DNA of 64,000 bases from Actinomycetota bacterium (GTDB lineage Bacteria > Actinomycetota > Acidimicrobiia > Acidimicrobiales > Ilumatobacteraceae): NCBI GenBank assembly GCA_016871395.1, contig VFYV01000003.1, positions 62,001 through 126,000 of the forward strand, given 5' to 3'. The translations under genes and the position numbers were made by a program. Under the pieces are notes generated by a model that was not told the DNA's origin, ran no database searches, and saw nothing but the letters and a program-made list of their open reading frames with translations. This document shows, piece after piece, positions 51,292 to 60,061 of this stretch (positions are counted from its first letter, which is position 1; every line of letters starts with the position of its first letter).

Positions 51292-52932
51292 ATGATTCGA
51301 AGGGCGATGTCGCGTCGGTTCCCACGTGTCGTGGGAGCGTCGCTGACCTTCGTCGTGTTCATCTCGATGCCATCGTCGGTATCGGCCCACGCACAACTGG
51401 AATCAGCGTCGCCATCTCCCTCGGCGGTGTTGGAGAGCGGGCCCACCGAGGTGGTACTCGACTTCGACGACCCGGTCTCCCCGGTGCCCCGTTCCATCGA
51501 GATCTACGACGAGAGTGGTAATCGGTTGATACTCGAGGAGGCTCTCGTTGCCGACGACGACCCCACCGTCATGTCGGCCGGAGGAGTGCCCGACTTGCCC
51601 GGGGGGATCTACGCGGTGGTCTATCGCGCGCTTTCCAGTGACGGTCATGTCGTCGAGGGTGCGTACACGTTCCGAGTGGGCACCGACCCCTCCGCTGTCG
51701 ACCCTTCCGACCTCCTCGACGGGTTGCTCGACGGATCGGCCGGTCCGTCGGGTCTGTCGTGGGCGATGGGCATCGGTCGCTGGCTGGCCTACGTCGGAAT
51801 GTCGGTTCTCCTCGGTGGATTGGCGCTCATGGCCGGCGGCGGAATCTCCTCGCGCCGTTCCGTGACGCTGATCGGTGGAGGTTGGTTGGCCGCGGTCGCC
51901 GGATCCCTGGTCGTGTTTTCCCTACAAGGCCCGTACACGGTGGCCGGTCGTTGGTCCGACGCGTGGGACCCTTCGTTGTGGTCCGATGTCGCCGACACGC
52001 GACTGGGCAAGGCGATCCTCGTTCGCTTGTCTCTGCTCGTGGTGTTGGCCGTCCTGCTGCTCGTCCTGCGCGGGGCCTTTGCGCGGACCACCACCACGTG
52101 GTGGAGGTCGACCACGGCGCTGGTGGGCGCCGGCAGCGTCGTTTCCTTCGCAGCGTCGGGTCACCTCAGCACCTCGAGTCTGTCCGGACTCGCCGTGGCC
52201 GTGGGCGCGGTCCACACGTCCTCGGTCGTTTTGTGGCTCGGAGGCCTTTCGCTGGTGGTCGGGGGAGGGGTTCTCCGGTCCCCCGACGCTCCGGCGGTGG
52301 TGGCGCGGTTCTCGCGTCTGGCCACGTGGGCGCTTCCGATCTCGGTGGTCACCGGACTGTGGCAGGCGTGGCATCTGTTGCCCGCGTTGTCGAGGATCAC
52401 CTACTCCGATTGGGGTAAGGGTCTGCTCATCAAGGTGAGTCTCGTCGTCGGAGTAGTCACCTTGGGAATGTTCGGACGGTGGTTGGCGCGACGCGACGAC
52501 AGGGAGGGCCTGCGGCGACTCGTCGCCGTGGAGTTGGTTCTCGGGGTTCTGGTGCTCGCCGTCACCGCCGGTATGGTCGCCAAGTCGCCGGAGGTTGCAT
52601 CGGAGTCCACGGTGGTCGAGGTGGCATTGGTCGATGGAGACATGATCGCCAATCTCGCGGTGACGCCGGGTCGTGTCGGATTCACCGAGCTTCATCTCAT
52701 CATCGAATCTCCGGCTGGTTCGCTGCGCCCCGTGGAATCCGTCGAGATGCGCATGACCCTCGCGAACTCGGAGATTCCGACTGTGGTGGTCCCGGTCGAG
52801 ATTCTCGGTCCGAATCACTTCGTCGGTTCGTTGTCGGTTCCCTACGCCGGCGTATGGAACGTGGAGATTCTGGTCAGTCCCGATTCGACCTCGAGCAAGC
52901 GTCTCACCACCGACGTGACGATCGTTTCCTAG
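51292..52932 (+). CDS. CopC-CopD fusion copper-handling membrane protein
   Basis: Protein of 546 aa. It starts with a signal peptide, then a CopC beta-sandwich (residues about 33-125) whose mature N-terminus after SVSA would be His-Ala-Gln, the free-amine histidine that binds Cu(II) in CopC. A second ligand His lies in SSDGHVVEGAYTFRV. A CopD domain of about eight helices follows (residues about 150-430). A C-terminal extracytoplasmic beta domain comes last. This is the YcnJ-like arrangement used for copper uptake or delivery. The start could also be ATG 51307. The last 4 bp (around CTAG) overlap the convergent unknown gene. Confidence 0.88.
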   Translation: MIRRAMSRRFPRVVGASLTFVVFISMPSSVSAHAQLESASPSPSAVLESGPTEVVLDFDDPVSPVPRSIEIYDESGNRLILEEALVADDDPTVMSAGGVPDLPGGIYAVVYRALSSDGHVVEGAYTFRVGTDPSAVDPSDLLDGLLDGSAGPSGLSWAMGIGRWLAYVGMSVLLGGLALMAGGGISSRRSVTLIGGGWLAAVAGSLVVFSLQGPYTVAGRWSDAWDPSLWSDVADTRLGKAILVRLSLLVVLAVLLLVLRGAFARTTTTWWRSTTALVGAGSVVSFAASGHLSTSSLSGLAVAVGAVHTSSVVLWLGGLSLVVGGGVLRSPDAPAVVARFSRLATWALPISVVTGLWQAWHLLPALSRITYSDWGKGLLIKVSLVVGVVTLGMFGRWLARRDDREGLRRLVAVELVLGVLVLAVTAGMVAKSPEVASESTVVEVALVDGDMIANLAVTPGRVGFTELHLIIESPAGSLRPVESVEMRMTLANSEIPTVVVPVEILGPNHFVGSLSVPYAGVWNVEILVSPDSTSSKRLTTDVTIVS

Positions 52933-54146
52933 CGCTCGGCGAACGCATCGCCGAGGTCCGCGGCGTTCGAGATGGCGTCGGCGGCGTGTTGAATCTGCAC
53001 GCGCACGTCGGCGGGTACGTGGGCCGAGTCGGGGTTCATCAAGCCGTCCTCGATGGCGGCTCGACGGGCGCTGGTCTCGGCGACGCGTGCCAGACGTTCG
53101 CGGTCGTGGTGCTCGGTTCGAGCGGAGCGTTCCGCGACGTCCTGCCGGGTGTCCATGCGACCCGCCAGCGTGGTGGTGACGGCCTCGAGAGCTTTTCCGG
53201 CCGGCCACGACAGGCCGAGGGGAAGATGGGTGGGGATCGACAGGAGCGCGGCACGGGTCGCCGTTTCTCGTCGAGCCCGTTCCACGTCCACGTCGCGCAG
53301 AATCTCGGTGCTCGCCCCGACAGCGAAGGCGATTTGGTCGATGCGCGTCATGCGTGCTTCGTGCTCGAGGGGCAGATCTCGGAAATCGCGCTCGATGGCG
53401 GGACCCAACGCTGTTCGAAGACGTCGCGCGGCCGCGTCGTGATCAGCGATTTGCCGCAACCGGTCGCGTCCGGCAACGGGATCGCCGTTCCAGCGTGCCG
53501 ACAGGCCGGTGAAGTACAGAATCCACGGTGCGGCCATCGATCCCAGCATTTCCCGCAATTCGGAGCGTCGCTGTGCCAGCGCCCGGACATCGAGGCGGGC
53601 GCCACTGAAGACCTCACGTGTGTTCGGCTCGGCGAACACCGCGGCAGCGACGGCCTCGATGCGTATCCGCGCTTTCTCGGGGTTCACCGAGCGAGGATCG
53701 GTGGCTCGTATCCAAAGGTCACGAAGTTCGGAAATGTCCGTCGTGCTGAAGAGAAGTGCGGTCAGGTGTAGAGATTCGCGCTCGATGATGGAGTCCATCA
53801 GCGCATCGCGGGTGGGATCATGCGCCGCCATCGTGCGAACCACCGAATCGATCGGGGTGGAGTCGAACGTCGTGGATCGGGCCCACCACTTCACATCGGC
53901 GATCCAGTCGTCGATGATCGCGGTGAGAGCGGTGTTTCGTGGTAGCGGATCGAGCGCCAATGGGGAGGTCAGTATTCGGTGAACGCGACGCGTCACCTCC
54001 TCCAACGCCACCAGGCAACGTCCCACCTCGGCGACGTTGGCGACTCGCTCCGAGGTGACGCGGACCCGATGCAAGAGGTTCTGGGCTTCGGTGAGTCGAT
54101 GGCGCCCCCGGTGCAGGGCCTCGATGTCGATCATGAGCGTGCTCAC
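52929..54146 (-). CDS. Unknown 405-aa helical protein
   Basis: No family recognised. Almost entirely alpha-helical and rich in Arg, Glu and Ala, with a long charged C-terminal third (MDTRQDVAERSARTEHHDRERLARVAETSARRAAIEDG) that may form a coiled coil. The one moderately hydrophobic patch, LLSIPTHLPLGLSWPAGKALEAVTTTLAG, is not a convincing membrane helix. The start is GTG 54146, overlapping the stop of the 60-aa gene as GTGA. The two are translationally coupled and probably work together. The TAG stop shares a CTAG palindrome with the opposing CopC-CopD stop. Confidence 0.75.
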   Translation of the reverse strand: MSTLMIDIEALHRGRHRLTEAQNLLHRVRVTSERVANVAEVGRCLVALEEVTRRVHRILTSPLALDPLPRNTALTAIIDDWIADVKWWARSTTFDSTPIDSVVRTMAAHDPTRDALMDSIIERESLHLTALLFSTTDISELRDLWIRATDPRSVNPEKARIRIEAVAAAVFAEPNTREVFSGARLDVRALAQRRSELREMLGSMAAPWILYFTGLSARWNGDPVAGRDRLRQIADHDAAARRLRTALGPAIERDFRDLPLEHEARMTRIDQIAFAVGASTEILRDVDVERARRETATRAALLSIPTHLPLGLSWPAGKALEAVTTTLAGRMDTRQDVAERSARTEHHDRERLARVAETSARRAAIEDGLMNPDSAHVPADVRVQIQHAADAISNAADLGDAFAER

Positions 54147-54325
54147 GGGAGCCACGTGTTCTGGAGGTGACGAAGCCGATGGACGAGGTGGGCGAGATCA
54201 CGAGTGATCTCCTGGATCACCGGACCATGATTCAGTGATCGATCGATGATGCCCAACGTTTCCTCGATCAATTCGCGGGCGACGACGAGTTCTCGGGGAA
54301 TATGTTGCGCGACGGCGACGCTCAC
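54143..54325 (-). CDS. Unknown 60-aa helical protein coupled to the 405-aa gene
   Basis: Small frame from GTG 54325: VSVAVAQHIPRELVVAREL then EETLGIIDRSLNHGPVIQEITRDLAHLVHRLRHLQNTWLP. It reads like a pair of amphipathic helices. The track shows it only as the tail of a longer spurious ORF. Support comes from coding-like composition, its position filling the space after the oxidoreductase fusion, and the 4-nt GTGA overlap with the next gene. No family recognised. Confidence 0.55.
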   Translation of the reverse strand: MSVAVAQHIPRELVVARELIEETLGIIDRSLNHGPVIQEITRDLAHLVHRLRHLQNTWLP

Positions 54326-54353
54326 GGCTGAGGGTGGGACGTGGGCGACGTTC

Positions 54354-55871
54354 TCAGGCGAGTCGAAGAACGACTCGGTGATGGGGCAGGGTGGTGACCG
54401 GTTCGACGAACCCCTCACCGACCACCACGAAACCGTTGCGTCGGTAGAAGTCGACAGCGGTGTCGCGCGCGTTCGCCCACACGATCTGAGCACCCTCGTG
54501 TCCGGCTCGATCGACGCCGGCTGCCAGCAAACGAGTTCCGATTCCGACTCCCTGCAGGTGGCGGGCGGTGGCCATACCTCGCAGTTGAACGGCCACGAGG
54601 TCGGGGTGATCGACGCTTGCCCGGCGCATCCACGTACTGGTCCCGACGATGCTTCCAGATCCGTCGACGGCGGCGAGGTGAAAGGTGGTGGGGTCGTGGT
54701 CGCCATCGAAATCGATCGAGCGATTGGCCATACCGCGGCGCAACACGTCGAGACGCAACGGTCTCACGTCGTCGACGCCAACTTCGAGGATCGCCTCCAC
54801 GGGCTGAATGGCAACGGTGGTTCCATCGTGGCTGGCGGATCGGTACATGGCGTCCACCACCCGATGGGCCCGTAAAGCCACGCCGGCATCGGGGTGGGCG
54901 GGAACTCCGAGAAGAACGGCCCGCAGGAACGCGGCGTCCGGATTCGGATCCCGGCTCACCAGAGACCGGGTGGCGCTCATCAGCTCGGCGCCCCCGATGG
55001 AGGACGTCGAACCGTCGGAGTCGGTCCACGTGACCGGACCCGACCAGTCATCACCTTCGATGGTGATGAAACGCCGTTCGCACAAAACCTCCACTCGACG
55101 CGAGCCCGGGCGGGCGAGATTGTCGTGCCAGACACTGGTGAGAACTCCCTGCGGGGAGGCCGAGCCCGTCTCGGCGTCGAAGGTGAAGGAGGCAGCGACC
55201 ACGTCCTCGATTCCGGCGTGTTCGTGGAAACTCGAACGACGGGCGCTGACGCTACGAATGGGTCCGATGAGGGCGTGCAACATGTCGACGTCGTGGATGC
55301 TGTGTTCGAGGAGGGTTCCGGCGCCGGCCTTACTGGCGTCGCTTCGCCACGTGGATGCGTAATGACCTTGGATTGGAATGAATTGGTCGTCACGAAACGC
55401 CACACTCATGACTCGGCCGGCACTCGGGTCCTCGATCAACCGTCGGGCCATCAGATACGCGGGAGAGTGTCGAAGCACGAGACCGACCTGATTGATGGTC
55501 CCCGACGATTCGAGGAGTTCGGTGATGGTGATGGCGTCGGCGAGGTTGGGGGCCAATGGCTTCTCGCAGAACACCGATCGGCCAGCGTCCACGGCGGCCT
55601 CGACCAGACGACGATGCTCCGACGTCCAGGTGCAGATGTAGACGGCGTCGCAGGAGGCCAGCACGTCGTCCACCGACTCCATCACGATGTGACCACTCGC
55701 TCGAGCGAAACTCTCGGCTCGGGTGCGTTCGGTGTCGAACACTCCGGCGCGCTCGACGGTGAAATCCAGATCGGCGCTGGCCCGGCGAATGCTCTTGGAG
55801 TGGTAGGTGGCGATGTGGCCGGCACCGATGAACCCGATGCGCACCACGTCCGAATGCACCGACCGTGACAT
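54354..55871 (-). CDS. Gfo/Idh/MocA oxidoreductase fused to a GNAT acetyltransferase
   Basis: One 505-aa frame with two enzymes. Residues about 1-350 form a Gfo/Idh/MocA NAD(P)-dependent sugar-type dehydrogenase: IGFIGAGHIATYHSKSI, the lysine motif FCEKPLAPNLADA, and LEHSIHDVDMLHALIG. Residues about 359-505 form a GNAT N-acetyltransferase with acetyl-CoA motif AVQLRGMATARHLQGVGIGTRLLAAG and AVDFYRRNGFVVVGEGFVEP. The pairing suggests oxidation then N-acylation of an amino sugar or similar metabolite, which is inference. Its ATG lies 9 nt after the thiQ stop without a Shine-Dalgarno, so it is read from the thi transcript or from a TAGTTT hexamer that includes the thiQ stop. Confidence 0.88.
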   Translation of the reverse strand: MSRSVHSDVVRIGFIGAGHIATYHSKSIRRASADLDFTVERAGVFDTERTRAESFARASGHIVMESVDDVLASCDAVYICTWTSEHRRLVEAAVDAGRSVFCEKPLAPNLADAITITELLESSGTINQVGLVLRHSPAYLMARRLIEDPSAGRVMSVAFRDDQFIPIQGHYASTWRSDASKAGAGTLLEHSIHDVDMLHALIGPIRSVSARRSSFHEHAGIEDVVAASFTFDAETGSASPQGVLTSVWHDNLARPGSRRVEVLCERRFITIEGDDWSGPVTWTDSDGSTSSIGGAELMSATRSLVSRDPNPDAAFLRAVLLGVPAHPDAGVALRAHRVVDAMYRSASHDGTTVAIQPVEAILEVGVDDVRPLRLDVLRRGMANRSIDFDGDHDPTTFHLAAVDGSGSIVGTSTWMRRASVDHPDLVAVQLRGMATARHLQGVGIGTRLLAAGVDRAGHEGAQIVWANARDTAVDFYRRNGFVVVGEGFVEPVTTLPHHRVVLRLA

Positions 55872-55880
55872 GAGGGCAAA

Positions 55881-56528
55881 CTATCCGAGGCGTACCGTCG
55901 AGGAGGCCAGGAAGTCGGCCTCGTTCTCGTCGTGTGTGACGATCAGAGTGGCCGTGTTGCTGTCGAGGAGGATCTCACCGACGTCGATCATCAATCGATC
56001 GTGAAGATCCCGATCCAAACCGGTGAGGGGTTCGTCCAACAGTAAGGCCGCCGGCATCGGAGCCAGTCCCCGAGCCAGAGCAACTCGTTTGGCCTCGCCT
56101 CCGGACAGGATGCCAACCGGATCGTCGTTGCGTCCGTCGAGACCCACGAGTCGTAAAAGTTCCTCGACACGCTCGTGGGTGCGACGTCCACGCCATGATC
56201 GCCGATCGTCGCGGTTGGCGGTATTGCGCAATCCGTAGGCGATGTTCTCGGCGACGGATAGGTGGGGGAAGAGTTGATTGTCCTGAAAGACCAGGCCGAT
56301 TCGGCGTGCGTGGACGGGGGTGTCGGTGACGTCGATCCCGTCGAGGGTGACGCGACCGCTGAGGGGACGGTCGATGCCGGCGATGACCCGTAGCAGCGAG
56401 GACTTTCCTATTCCCGACGGTCCGAGGAGTGCCACGGCCGAGCCTCGTTCGACGGCGAAGGACAGATTGTCGACCAGTATCCGGCCCTCATGGGCGACGG
56501 AGATCCCGTCGATCTCGAGTCCGCTCAC
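55881..56528 (-). CDS. thiQ: Thiamine-type ABC transporter ATP-binding protein
   Basis: Compact ATPase of 215 aa: Walker A GPSGIGKSSLL, GLVFQDNQLFPHLSVAENIAYGL, signature ILSGGEAKRVALARGLAPMPAALLLDEPLTGLD, and VTHDENEADFLAS. The small size without a TOBE domain fits ThiQ. The start is GTG 56528, overlapping the thiP stop as GTGA; the track start is an upstream TTG. Fourth gene of the TPP-riboswitch operon. Confidence 0.88.
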   Translation of the reverse strand: MSGLEIDGISVAHEGRILVDNLSFAVERGSAVALLGPSGIGKSSLLRVIAGIDRPLSGRVTLDGIDVTDTPVHARRIGLVFQDNQLFPHLSVAENIAYGLRNTANRDDRRSWRGRRTHERVEELLRLVGLDGRNDDPVGILSGGEAKRVALARGLAPMPAALLLDEPLTGLDRDLHDRLMIDVGEILLDSNTATLIVTHDENEADFLASSTVRLG

Positions 56529-58090
56529 GACGACCCCCAAGTTCGGTCGGATCGCGAGGTCGAGATCAACGCGAAAGTGGTGACGAAAAGCAGCACGACC
56601 GCGGCCCCCTGCCCGGTGAGACGGGCCAGATCACCCGAGCGACCCAGCAGACGCTCGATGATTATGGGCAAGGTGTCGGTATCGGAGCGCGAAAGGAAAC
56701 TGGTGGCCCCGAATTCACCGAGCGAGATCGCGATCGACAGGCCGATCGCCGTGCGAATCGCGCGGGCGATGAGAGGGACGTCGATCGTGGCCCATACGCG
56801 TGCCGGTGATGCTCCGAGGGTGGCGGCGACGGAGCGGAGTCGACCGGGAATTCGGGCCTGCACCGGCTGGACGACGCGAATGACGAAAGGTAGGGCGACC
56901 ACTGCGTGCACGACCGGCACGAGCCACCACGCTCCACGGAAATCGAACGGAGCCGTGTCGTAGGTGATCAGGATGCCGAGGCCGACCGCGACCGCCGAGG
57001 CCCCCAACGGGATCAGGAGGATGCGATCGACGACCGTTCGACCCATGACGGCCGCGGTCGACGTGGCCACTCCGATCGGTACCGCGATGGCGGTCGCGAC
57101 CAGGGCGAACAGCAGCGATCTTGGCAGGACGTGCGCCAGGTCGACTTGGAGTCCGGGCATGTTCGATCCCCCGAACAGCAGTCGCCAGCCGCCCAGAGTC
57201 CAGCGCCCCCGCGATCTCAGTGACGAAACGACGAGCGAGATCAACGGGAGCGCGGTGAGTGCGATGGTGATCGCGGTGACGAGTCGAGCCAAGGGTCGAT
57301 CACGCCGACGGGAGCGATGAGACGAGTCGGTGAAGACGACCCGATCCTTTCTGAGCCACGAGAACAAGCACACCGCCGCCACGATCAACTGGGTGATCGC
57401 CAGGGTCGCAGCGCCGGGAAGGTCGTCGAACAGAATCGCCCGCCGGTACACCTCGACTTCGATCGTGGCGTGGTTGCCGCCCAGCATGCGAACCACGCCG
57501 TAAGAGGTGGCGCACATGAAGCCGACGATGGCCGTAGCCGACGTCAAGGCCGGCCGCAGCAGGGGGAGGGTGATGGTGGTGAAAGTTCGAACCCGACCGG
57601 CCCCCAAACTGCGGGCGGCGGCCGACAACAGAGGGTCGATGGTCGCCCAGACCGGGGCGATGGTGCGGATCACGACGGCGACGTTGACGTAGACGTGTGC
57701 GATGACCACGGGCGTCAGGCCTCGTTCGATGGAGTCGGGGAGGAGTCCGAGAAATGCCGCTCCGACCACGACGGTCGGCATCATGAAGGGCACCGTGGTG
57801 ACGGCCAGCGCCGAACGATGACCGGGCATCGAGTGGTGGGAGAGGGCCCAGGCGGGTGCGAGACCGAGCAAAACGGTGACGACGGTGGACAAAGCCGTCT
57901 CGAGGAGGGTGAACGACAAGGCGTCACCGATACCCGGCCGTGACCAGACCCCGAACAAAGCGTCGGAGTCGATCGTTCGCAAGCCCAGAGCGATGACCGG
58001 AATCACGATCGATGCGAGCACCAGCAAAAATCCGGGTGCCGCGAGCAGCGGACCACGGAGTCGAGCGAGAGGCTCAGCCGACGATTTCAT
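56525..58090 (-). CDS. thiP: Thiamine-type ABC transporter permease
   Basis: Double permease of 521 aa with about twelve helices and two transport domains (EAA loops LSAAARSLGAGRVRTFTTITLPLLRPAL and LRSVAATLGASPARVWATIDVPLIARAI), as in ThiP and FbpB. Thiamine specificity is assigned from the upstream TPP riboswitch and thiN. The start overlaps the thiB end by 17 nt. Confidence 0.88.
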   Translation of the reverse strand: MKSSAEPLARLRGPLLAAPGFLLVLASIVIPVIALGLRTIDSDALFGVWSRPGIGDALSFTLLETALSTVVTVLLGLAPAWALSHHSMPGHRSALAVTTVPFMMPTVVVGAAFLGLLPDSIERGLTPVVIAHVYVNVAVVIRTIAPVWATIDPLLSAAARSLGAGRVRTFTTITLPLLRPALTSATAIVGFMCATSYGVVRMLGGNHATIEVEVYRRAILFDDLPGAATLAITQLIVAAVCLFSWLRKDRVVFTDSSHRSRRRDRPLARLVTAITIALTALPLISLVVSSLRSRGRWTLGGWRLLFGGSNMPGLQVDLAHVLPRSLLFALVATAIAVPIGVATSTAAVMGRTVVDRILLIPLGASAVAVGLGILITYDTAPFDFRGAWWLVPVVHAVVALPFVIRVVQPVQARIPGRLRSVAATLGASPARVWATIDVPLIARAIRTAIGLSIAISLGEFGATSFLSRSDTDTLPIIIERLLGRSGDLARLTGQGAAVVLLFVTTFALISTSRSDRTWGSS

Positions 58091-59123
58091 CCCATTCTTC
58101 CAACCAGCCGTCTCGCGAGGACGCGATGGTGTCAGGATCCATCACCAGTGGGCTCGTCACCGGCTGCACGTGCGCAGCGAAAGTCCGAGGTAAGGCGGCG
58201 CGTTCGTTGGCGGGGAAGACGAACAGGCTCTCGGGCATCGTCTCTTGGAACGTCGTCGACACGAGGAAGTCGATCAGTGTGCGGGCCTCGGTAACGTGTC
58301 TCGAGCCCCGGAGCACACCGACGTACTCGATTTGTCGAAAGCAGGTGGCCGTCACGACGGCGGTTGGTGCGGGGGCACCCTCCGGCAACGGGGGGTCGGC
58401 GTAGAGCACCTCGGCCGGTGGTGACGACGCGTAACTGACGACCAGTGGGCGATCCCCGCCGTATCGAGAAAAGGCGGTGTAGTAGGCCTCGTACCAGCCG
58501 TCGACCACCAAGAGGTCGTTGTCGCGGAGATCACGCCACGTGTCGCGCCAGTTCTCAGGGTCGGCGACGATGGACCCCAGCAGGAACGCCAGGCCCGTCG
58601 ACGAAGTCAGAGCGCTCGGCGTGACCAGCAGACCCCGGTACTCCGGTTCGGTGAGGTCGGCGAACGAGTTCGGCGGCTCGATTCCCAACGTCTCCAGTCG
58701 TTCGATGTCGTAATTGACGCAGACGTCGCCGTAATCGACGGGAGTCACGGTGTCGGCGGCCGTGGCCACGAGTTCGGACGACAATCCGTCGACACGACTC
58801 ACGTACGGGTCGAAGACGTCGGCCTCGATGGCTCGACCCAGAAGGGTGTTGTCGACACCCCACATCACGTCGCCCTCCGGGTTGCCAGCGGTGAGCGCGG
58901 CCTTGGCGAGCATCTCGCCGGTGTCGCCGGCCGCGATGACCCGAACCGCGATTCCGGTGTCGTTCGTGAAGTCGTCGAAGATTCCCTCGAGGGGGGTGAA
59001 TGACTCGTACGCGACGATGGTCAGGGTGACACCGTCGGTCTCGGTGTCACTCCCGCCGGAGCAGGCCAACGAGGTCGCCACGCTCAGGCCGGCAATCGAT
59101 AGGGCGGCAATCCGTGATCTCAT
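58074..59123 (-). CDS. thiB: Thiamine-type ABC transporter substrate-binding lipoprotein
   Basis: Lipoprotein of 349 aa with lipobox ATSLACSGG. The ThiB-like fold starts VTLTIVAYESFTPLEGIFDDFTNDTGIAVRVIAAGDTGEMLAKAAL, and DVMWGVDNTLLGRAIEADVFDPY is a ThiB-family mark. ATG 59123 (MRSRIAALSIAGL) has AAAGGAC upstream and overlaps the thiN stop as ATGA; the track start lies far inside thiN. Binds thiamine or its phosphates for import. Confidence 0.9.
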   Translation of the reverse strand: MRSRIAALSIAGLSVATSLACSGGSDTETDGVTLTIVAYESFTPLEGIFDDFTNDTGIAVRVIAAGDTGEMLAKAALTAGNPEGDVMWGVDNTLLGRAIEADVFDPYVSRVDGLSSELVATAADTVTPVDYGDVCVNYDIERLETLGIEPPNSFADLTEPEYRGLLVTPSALTSSTGLAFLLGSIVADPENWRDTWRDLRDNDLLVVDGWYEAYYTAFSRYGGDRPLVVSYASSPPAEVLYADPPLPEGAPAPTAVVTATCFRQIEYVGVLRGSRHVTEARTLIDFLVSTTFQETMPESLFVFPANERAALPRTFAAHVQPVTSPLVMDPDTIASSRDGWLEEWDEIVG

Positions 59124-59854
59124 GATGTCCTTTTCTCCATGGGGGACGCGGTCAGCAGGGTGGGTTCGAGGTGGACGGCGCCCGGGATGACGACCGCCAA
59201 CACTCCTGACCGAAGGCTGATTCGGGTGGGGCCCGCGACGATGTTGCTGACACCACGTGCACGTTGCGACAGGAGGGTTTCGTCGCGCAGATCCCATCGC
59301 AGACCGGAGGTGACCACGCCGTGCGCCGGGCCGGTGATCGGTACGAGGCTCAACGTGGTTCCAACTGCTCGACCGACGTCGAACGCTCGGGGTCCGTGCA
59401 GAAAATGGACCAGATCATCGGCGACCCACAACCCGAGCCGCTCGATGGGGGAGAGCGCGGGTTCCGCCAGCGCGGCCATGACACCCAGCACGTGGTCGAT
59501 ACGGTTGCCGCCCCCCCAGAGGACCGTGACGGCCCGCGGGTGCATCGAGGCGATCGCCGCGAGAGCGAGTTCGGTGTCGGTTCGGTCCTTGTCCCGGTCG
59601 GTGATCGCAAAGGACGCCCCCTCGGCGGCGGCCCACGAGCGAGCGTCATCACTGATCGAGTCCATGTCCCCGATGACGAGGTTCGGAATCAAACCGAGGG
59701 CGCGAGCGTGATCGACGCCCGAGTCGGCGCACACGACCCGATCGAATGAAATCACGTGCCGCAACACGAGGGGATTGGGCGCCGACCCGCCGATGACGAG
59801 CAGGACGTGATCGGCATCGGTCGACGAATGCGGGTTGAAGGTGTCTGCTGACAT
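59120..59854 (-). CDS. thiN: Thiamine pyrophosphokinase
   Basis: Enzyme of 244 aa that converts imported thiamine plus ATP to thiamine pyrophosphate. The family motifs are clear: VVCADSGVDHARALGLIPNLVIGDMDSIS, ITDRDKDRTDTELALAA, and VTVLWGGGNRIDHVLGVMAAL, with a C-terminal beta domain that binds thiamine. Placed first in the operon with the importer, so uptake is followed directly by activation; TPP then closes the riboswitch upstream. The ATG at 59854 has GGAGGAAT, which forms the last strand of the riboswitch. Confidence 0.92.
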   Translation of the reverse strand: MSADTFNPHSSTDADHVLLVIGGSAPNPLVLRHVISFDRVVCADSGVDHARALGLIPNLVIGDMDSISDDARSWAAAEGASFAITDRDKDRTDTELALAAIASMHPRAVTVLWGGGNRIDHVLGVMAALAEPALSPIERLGLWVADDLVHFLHGPRAFDVGRAVGTTLSLVPITGPAHGVVTSGLRWDLRDETLLSQRARGVSNIVAGPTRISLRSGVLAVVIPGAVHLEPTLLTASPMEKRTS

Positions 59855-59861
59855 TCGATTC

Positions 59862-59948
59862 CTCCGCTGGAATTACCCAGTTCAGGTTCTCGGGTCGATG
59901 GCGGCAGCCACCCTCTCAGCCCACTGTTCCCGTGAGCTCCCCGTCGTA
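59862..59948 (-). promoter_or_regulatory. TPP riboswitch
   Basis: On the minus strand: GGGGAGCTCACGGGAACAGTGG, GCTGAGAGGGTGG, CGACCCGAGAACCTGAACTGGGT, AATTCCAGCGGAGGAA. These are the THI-element signatures (CTGAGA, ACCTGA, CCAGCG-AGG). The Shine-Dalgarno of thiN is the 3' end of the aptamer, suggesting translational control by direct occlusion. A TAGGGT hexamer just upstream is a plausible -10. Confidence 0.93.
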
Positions 59949-60061
59949 ATGACAACCCTACCCCGGCCGTCGTGGTTTGTCCCGCTGGAAACGATGTCGA
60001 TGCCAGACTGTGGTTCGCACCGTCGATTCCGCTGGTGCGTTTCGGGGAGTCGGGGGTCGAA

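Noticed and set aside
55878-55883. TAGTTT 6 nt before the oxidoreductase-GNAT ATG as a promoter
   Set aside because: Its first three bases are the thiQ stop codon; it may work, but coincidence and readthrough cannot be excluded, so I did not list it as a promoter.
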